Shown one piece after another: positions 41,648 to 46,275 of a DNA stretch of 46,275 nt; position 1 is the stretch's first letter, and every line of letters starts with the position of its first letter. A program made the position numbers and the translations under genes. Source of the stretch: Pelagibacteraceae bacterium AG-422-N09. Lineage in GTDB: Bacteria; Pseudomonadota; Alphaproteobacteria; Pelagibacterales; AG-422-B15. The DNA is taken from the NCBI GenBank assembly GCA_003213515.1, contig QCMV01000009.1:1-46275 (forward strand). Direction: 5' to 3'. The notes under the pieces were generated by a model. That model was not told the DNA's origin and searched no databases. It worked only from the letters and a program-made list of their open reading frames with translations.

Positions 41648-42929
41648 TAAAAATATCCATCATTCTTTGCATAGAGCTTATGGTTACAAGCAAAGGCATT
41701 CTAAATAATCTTCCTCCAGGAAAATTTTTGTGTTTTATCTTTTCAAATGCCTCGAGTTCCTTTGTTTTTTCACTTACCATATTTTCTGCTAAAATCTTTC
41801 CAGCAATTCCAGTTAAAGCAACTCCATGTCCTGAGAAGCCTTGAGCATAATAAATTTTATCATTCACCATCCCAATGTCAGGTACTCTATTCATTGTTAG
41901 TGCTATTAATCCACCCCAGATATAATCAATTTTTAATTCACTTAAATTTGGATAAACTTTATTTAATTGCCTCTTGGTTCTCTTTTTTAATCCCTCTACA
42001 ATCTTTAATGAATAGCCTACTGCACCACCAAATATCATTCTCTTGCTGTCAGATAATCTATAGTAATTTAAATCAAAATTTGTATCACTAACGCAATAAT
42101 CATTTGGTAGTATTTCTCTCTGTAAATTTTGACTTAAAGGCTCAGTACAGACAATATAAGTAGCACATGGCATTATTCTATTTTCAATACCTAAATTGAG
42201 ACCTTTTATATAGGCGTTACAACATACTGCTATTTTTTTAGCTTTTACCATCCCTCTATCTGTAAGAACCTCAACCCTATGACTTGTTTGATTAATCTTA
42301 GTGACTACAGATCTTTCATAGAGTTTTACATTTAATTTTTCTGCCGCTTTTACCAAACCCAATGCATATTTTATTGGATGTAAATGCCCCGCCCCTTTAT
42401 CAAGTACACCCCCGTAGTAAAGTGATGAGCCAATTTCTTTATCGACACTATTTTTGTCTAGAAGTTCTAAATTATTATAGTTGTATGTTTTTATTTTATA
42501 CTCTCTATTTTCTTCGTACTCTCTGAGTTTGGCTGGGCTAGTAGCGGCGCTAATTCCGCCATTTTTTTTATCACATTCAATGCCAAATTCTCTTATTCTG
42601 TCATCAATTAAATCTACAGAAGCTTGCGATATATCCCATATTTGCCTTGCAAGTTTAATTCCATATTTCTTTTCAATTACGTCTATACCCCATGATACGT
42701 CATTCCAGATTTGGCCTCCATTTCTCCCCGAAGCGCCCCATCCAAATAAATTTTGTTCAATAACAATTACCTTTAGTCCTTTTTTTGCAGCCTCAATAGC
42801 TGTTGATAGTCCTGAAAAGCCTCCACCGACTACACAGATGTCACACTCATGATTATCAATTAGTTGATCATAAGGTTTCTTTAGGGTCTCTATATTTAAT
42901 GCATAGTAACTGTCTGGATAGTTTTCCAT
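41640..42929 (-). CDS. FAD-dependent oxidoreductase (gamma-glutamylputrescine oxidase-like, DAO family)
   Basis: 429 residues. The FAD Rossmann motif is DICVVGGGFSGLSTAIEAA (about 29-47), followed by GWGASGRNGGQIW, a signature of the PuuB/OrdL branch. Also seen are YGGVLDKGAGHLHPIKYALGL, MIFGGAVGYS and the C-terminal YAQGFSGHGVALTGIAGKI. The branch oxidises secondary amines or glutamylated polyamines, so a tie to the aguAB putrescine pathway is possible, but no puuA, puuC or puuD is in view. It is upstream of and overlaps the hydroxyacid dehydrogenase, and 18 bases downstream of parC. Confidence 0.85.
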   Translation of the reverse strand: MENYPDSYYALNIETLKKPYDQLIDNHECDICVVGGGFSGLSTAIEAAKKGLKVIVIEQNLFGWGASGRNGGQIWNDVSWGIDVIEKKYGIKLARQIWDISQASVDLIDDRIREFGIECDKKNGGISAATSPAKLREYEENREYKIKTYNYNNLELLDKNSVDKEIGSSLYYGGVLDKGAGHLHPIKYALGLVKAAEKLNVKLYERSVVTKINQTSHRVEVLTDRGMVKAKKIAVCCNAYIKGLNLGIENRIMPCATYIVCTEPLSQNLQREILPNDYCVSDTNFDLNYYRLSDSKRMIFGGAVGYSLKIVEGLKKRTKRQLNKVYPNLSELKIDYIWGGLIALTMNRVPDIGMVNDKIYYAQGFSGHGVALTGIAGKILAENMVSEKTKELEAFEKIKHKNFPGGRLFRMPLLVTISSMQRMMDIFNV

Positions 42930-42947
42930 ATAAAACTAAGATAGATA

Positions 42948-45152
42948 TTAAATTTTGGAATGTAAACTTTTAGGTTCAATTTTACCAGCTTGGGCTCTTT
43001 TACCCAACCATTTTTTTATTTCATTTGCCGCCAAAAGAGTCTTACCATTATTCTCATTTAAAATACCTTCCTTAGAGTCAAAGCAAATACCACTCAAAGT
43101 TTTTCCACTTTTGAATTTCTGTAATGTCACCCCTCTTCCTTTTTGCATTAAAGGTATTTCTGAATGATCAAAAATTAGAAGTTTTATCGCTTTCTTTTCA
43201 CCACTAAAAACAGCTATTAAATCTCCTTTTTTTTGAAAACAGGAAGTGGCTTTATCATTACCTTTTAAATTCATAACCCTTTTCCCCGATTTAGTAGACG
43301 CCATTAAATCTGAGGTATTTACGAAAAATCCCTTGCCTGCACTACTGGTAATTAGAAATTCCCTCTCTTGCTCATAAGTAGTTGCAAATAAAATTTCTTC
43401 ATTATCATTTTTGTCTATCAATAGACTGACAGGATCCCCAAAACCTCTTCCTGCAGATATTTTGTTACAATTAATTGTATAAAATTTACCTAAAGTAGAA
43501 AAAAGCAGAAGTTTACTATTATTTTTTAATTTTATAATAAATTTCTCAGCATCTCCTTCTTTATACTTTACGTTTGTATAATCATCCTGATGTCCTTTTA
43601 TAGTTTTTATCCATCCATTTTTTGAGAGTATCACTGTTACGGGATCTTTACTTTCAAATTCTTCAGTCGAGTAGTCAATTTCTTTATATTCTGTATTAAC
43701 AACAGTTTTTCTATTTGTAGTATTTTCATCTTTTGAAAATATTTCTAAACTTTTCGAGAATTCTAAATTTAATTCCTTTATTTGCTCTTTTTTTGATTTT
43801 AGTAGTTTGTTTAATTCTTTCTTGTATATATTCAAATCTTGATTTTCTTTTTTGATTTCTTTTTCTTCTAATTTTTTTAATTGCCTTAGCCTCATTGCCA
43901 GTATCGCTTCGGCTTGCCTTTTATTTATTCTAAATACGCTAATCAACTTTTTCTCAGGATCTGCTTCTGTTCTAATAATTTTAATTACTTTGTTTAAATT
44001 TTTATAAACTATTAAAAAACCTCTAAGTATTTCAAGCCTATTCTCAGTTTGAATTAATCGATACTTTGTCCTTCTCTTTAAAACATTAAATCTATGGTCA
44101 ATAAATGATTTTAAGCTCTCTTTAAGTGAAAATAATTTTGGCTCGAGTTTGTGATTGATTGCATTAAAATTAATGGCATATCTAATTTCTAAATCTGAAT
44201 TCTTACATAAGTCCTCAAAAATTACTTCAGCTTTAAAACTTCTATTTTTTGGAATGAGAACTATTCTGATGTCTTCTGCAGACTCATCTTGAATTGCCTC
44301 TAGGTAATTTGCTTTCTTATTATCAATAAGATCAGATATTTTTTCTATAATTCTGGCTTTATTTACTTGATAGGGAATTTCATAAACGATAATTTGATAT
44401 TGACCTCTTCCAAGGTCTTCTTTTTTCCATCTTGCCCGAAGCCTTATTGTTCCCTTTCCTTTGACATAGGCGTCTTTCAATGCATCATCACTGTCAATGA
44501 TTTCTCCTCCTGTTGGAAAATCTGGTCCTGGAATAAGCTTTAGTAATTGTGAGTTAGTATAATTTGGATTTTTTAATAATTTTGATAAAGCCTTAAATAA
44601 TTCATTGATATTATGGGGAGGAATATTTGTCGCCATTCCAACTGCAATTCCTGAACTTCCATTAGCTAGCAAATTTGGAAACGCTGATGGAAGAACTATT
44701 GGCTCGTGATCGATGCCATCATATGTATTTATATAGTCAATGGTATCCTCTGATATATCTTTTAGCATTAGCTCTGCTAACGCAGTCAATCTTGCCTCTG
44801 TATATCTCATTGCAGCTGCATTATCTCCATCAATGTTGCCAAAATTTCCTTGGCCATCAACTAATGGATACCTTGTTGAAAAATTCTGAGCTAATCTCAC
44901 GAGTGCTTCATAAACAGACTGATCTCCATGTGGGTGAAATTTACCAATTACATCGCCAACTATTCTTGCTGATTTTTTAAAACCAGAACTTGAGTTTAGC
45001 CTTAATTGAAACATTGCGAACAATAGCCTTCTATGAACCGGTTTTAGCCCATCACGAATATCTGGTAGCGCTCGATGAGTAATTGTTGAAAGTGCGTATG
45101 CTAGATACTTTTCTTCTAACGCGTCAGTGAAGTTAATGTTTTTGATTTTCAT
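42948..45152 (-). CDS. parC: DNA topoisomerase IV subunit A
   Basis: Breakage-reunion subunit that decatenates replicated chromosomes with ParE. 734 residues. The N-terminal catalytic domain includes [42 protein letters not shown] and the active tyrosine Y117 in [12 protein letters not shown] long coiled-coil rich in K and E (about 370-470) and a C-terminal beta-pinwheel follow. A Gln rather than Ser follows HPHGD, which to my knowledge is usual for alphaproteobacterial ParC. The short pinwheel without a GyrA box (QRRGGKG) separates it from GyrA. It overlaps recO by 4 bases in the era-recO-parC order. Confidence 0.95.
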   Translation of the reverse strand: MKIKNINFTDALEEKYLAYALSTITHRALPDIRDGLKPVHRRLLFAMFQLRLNSSSGFKKSARIVGDVIGKFHPHGDQSVYEALVRLAQNFSTRYPLVDGQGNFGNIDGDNAAAMRYTEARLTALAELMLKDISEDTIDYINTYDGIDHEPIVLPSAFPNLLANGSSGIAVGMATNIPPHNINELFKALSKLLKNPNYTNSQLLKLIPGPDFPTGGEIIDSDDALKDAYVKGKGTIRLRARWKKEDLGRGQYQIIVYEIPYQVNKARIIEKISDLIDNKKANYLEAIQDESAEDIRIVLIPKNRSFKAEVIFEDLCKNSDLEIRYAINFNAINHKLEPKLFSLKESLKSFIDHRFNVLKRRTKYRLIQTENRLEILRGFLIVYKNLNKVIKIIRTEADPEKKLISVFRINKRQAEAILAMRLRQLKKLEEKEIKKENQDLNIYKKELNKLLKSKKEQIKELNLEFSKSLEIFSKDENTTNRKTVVNTEYKEIDYSTEEFESKDPVTVILSKNGWIKTIKGHQDDYTNVKYKEGDAEKFIIKLKNNSKLLLFSTLGKFYTINCNKISAGRGFGDPVSLLIDKNDNEEILFATTYEQEREFLITSSAGKGFFVNTSDLMASTKSGKRVMNLKGNDKATSCFQKKGDLIAVFSGEKKAIKLLIFDHSEIPLMQKGRGVTLQKFKSGKTLSGICFDSKEGILNENNGKTLLAANEIKKWLGKRAQAGKIEPKSLHSKI

Positions 45153-45871
45153 TTTATAATTGAAATTTTTAGATGATTCCTGCTTTTTGGGAAATTAAGA
45201 TTATTTGGCTCATAAAATCTTTTACGAAAAAAATGCTCTGTCAGACTAAGTGCGTTCTCTAAATCCTCATTATTATATTCAGACGATCTGTTGATTAAAA
45301 AGTTGGGTAGTTTAAATAGTTTATCTTTATAAGATCCTGCTCCTTCTATGGTTACAGCCCTTCCACTACTTGGCGAAACAAACTTTAAATTTTCTTTCTC
45401 AGATGTCACTGCACATTCAGTTAAATCTAGTCCATAACCGATATCTGACAGTAAATCAATTTCCCAAAAAATATAACTTTTGATCCAATCTTCTCTATTT
45501 TTACATATATCTTTTATTAGACTTAGTGACTTTTCATACATAAACGCATTTTGCTGTTTCTCTGCCATAGTAGATATAATTATTGAACAAATAGAATTTA
45601 TGCCATGCAAATTTACTTTACGATTCAATATATAAGATGACCACAATTTAATAGGTTCAACGGTATAATTACCCAAGTGGCTTTCTAAACGTCCAGACCA
45701 ATTTAACATTACTTCGTTTCCTGGCTCTATTACTGCACGTAAGTTTTTTGAATGTATTCCTCTAATTAATCCTTTATGTCTTCCATGGTCTTCTGTAAAC
45801 GCATCTAAAATATAAGATGACTCGTTATATTTTTTAAATCCTAATACAAATCCTGTTCCAGACCACCTCAT
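45149..45871 (-). CDS. recO: DNA repair protein RecO
   Basis: Recombination mediator that loads RecA on SSB-covered DNA with RecR. 240 residues. The N-terminal OB fold is recognisable: [34 protein letters not shown], then [25 protein letters not shown]. The central [17 protein letters not shown] matches the conserved G-x-x-LDLxxC; the other zinc-finger cysteines are absent, as in many alphaproteobacteria. It starts as ATGA over the era stop and overlaps parC by 4 bases. Confidence 0.94.
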   Translation of the reverse strand: MRWSGTGFVLGFKKYNESSYILDAFTEDHGRHKGLIRGIHSKNLRAVIEPGNEVMLNWSGRLESHLGNYTVEPIKLWSSYILNRKVNLHGINSICSIIISTMAEKQQNAFMYEKSLSLIKDICKNREDWIKSYIFWEIDLLSDIGYGLDLTECAVTSEKENLKFVSPSSGRAVTIEGAGSYKDKLFKLPNFLINRSSEYNNEDLENALSLTEHFFRKRFYEPNNLNFPKSRNHLKISIIK

Positions 45872-46275
45872 ATTTTCTTTTCTTTAGTCAGCTTTACAAA
45901 TAAAAATAGGTGAATCTTTTTGTTTTCAAATCTTGCAATTTCTTTTCTTGAAGCTTGACCAATTTCTTTCAACATTGAACCTTTCTTTCCAACAAGTATA
46001 TTCTTATGTGATTGTCTTTTAACTACAATCGATTGGTATATTTTGATTTGACCTGCAACCTTGTTAATCTTTTCAGTTACGACATCACACTTATAAGGTA
46101 TCTCTCTATGTATCTTATCTAGTATTTTTTCTCGTGTTACTTCTGAGTAAAATAGCTTCTTCTTAATCTGTATATTACTATAAGGCTTGCTTTTTATTGA
46201 AGTTTTAGTAGTAAATTTCTTTGAAAATTTTATGAGATTTGCAACTCCTTCACCTGTGAGACTTGAGATTGGAAA
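45868..46275 (-). CDS. era: GTPase Era (N-terminal part outside the window)
   Basis: Essential 16S rRNA-binding GTPase of 30S maturation. About 135 C-terminal residues are visible; the GTPase domain lies beyond the right edge. The first residues FPISSLTGEGV are the end of the G domain. The KH domain follows, with SEVTREKILDKIHREIPY, VVKRQSHKNILVGKKGSMLK (the GxxG loop is GKKG) and EIGQASRKEI. The end [14 protein letters not shown] resembles the usual Era C-terminus, with LTKEKKI in place of the common VREGW. The TGA stop overlaps the recO ATG. Confidence 0.94.
   Translation of the reverse strand, partial: FPISSLTGEGVANLIKFSKKFTTKTSIKSKPYSNIQIKKKLFYSEVTREKILDKIHREIPYKCDVVTEKINKVAGQIKIYQSIVVKRQSHKNILVGKKGSMLKEIGQASRKEIARFENKKIHLFLFVKLTKEKKI

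Noticed and set aside
45000-45010. Quinolone-resistance change in ParC (Gln after HPHGD)
   Set aside because: To my knowledge Gln at this position is usual in alphaproteobacterial ParC, so it is not evidence of selection.

Overview
The window is gene-dense, AT-rich bacterial DNA (about one third G+C by eye) with almost no spare sequence: many genes overlap by 4-8 bases and no stretch above 300 bases lacks a feature. Content and gene order point to an alphaproteobacterium. The markers are era-recO-parC, glyA-nrdR-ribD-ribE-ribBX-ribH-nusB, rplM-rpsI-argC, a plsX-ihfA-merR block beside bamE and a bc1-complex chaperone, an aapJQMP transporter, an NDUFS4-like complex I subunit, DUF2842, heme A synthase and a K+-independent H+-pyrophosphatase. 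AT richness and streamlining suggest a marine lineage of the SAR11/HIMB59 kind; that placement is inference. I see no insertion sequence, prophage, integrase or CRISPR array.

Layout. 1-1830: 3' part of a protein-isoaspartate methyltransferase-like gene, tRNA-Cys, a winged-helix/TPR protein and tRNA-Asn. 1833-5961: general L-amino-acid ABC transporter aapJ-Q-M-P (minus strand), with a strong hairpin after aapJ. 6095-10539: a minus-strand run in which tRNA-Arg and tRNA-Pro sit directly against protein genes: Sel1 protein, complex I subunit, aguB, aguA (agmatine to putrescine), an epoxide-hydrolase-like enzyme and a PaaI thioesterase. 10553-16404: plus strand, TPP riboswitch, thiB, thiP, nhaD, glutathione peroxidase and a photolyase-family protein. 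16415-17696: a small hypothetical, a DUF4149 membrane protein and alternative oxidase. 17784-24112: tRNA-Glu and a seven-gene unit read from a promoter at 24084-24112: rplM, rpsI, argC, a tiny lipoprotein, hom, glpX, recJ. 24135-25648: a structured attenuator leader and metY. 25650-32294: ctaA, DUF2842, chorismate-mutase-like, rpmG, merR, ihfA, plsX, bc1 chaperone, bamE, hppA. 32377-38204: riboflavin/one-carbon operon rpiB-glyA-nrdR-ribDE-ribBX-ribH-nusB. 38260-46275: GDPD, DUF1295, hemB, a beta-hydroxyacid dehydrogenase, an FAD amine oxidase-like protein, parC, recO and partial era.

Functional links. Methionine and threonine precursors (hom, metY), arginine (argC), polyamines (aguAB), B-vitamin supply (thiBP under a TPP riboswitch, ribDE/BX/H) and respiration (AOX, heme A synthase, complex I accessory subunit, bc1 chaperone, PPase) dominate. 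The most unusual points are: the metY leader, which can be drawn as three mutually exclusive pairings (pseudoknot, antiterminator, terminator) and does not match a riboswitch class I can name with confidence; tRNA genes placed as punctuation between protein genes; promoters placed so close to the rplM and ihfA start codons that leaderless mRNAs are predicted; a TPP-riboswitch thiBP operon that continues into nhaD instead of the ATPase thiQ; and an FeS-photolyase-family protein lacking most of the cluster cysteines.
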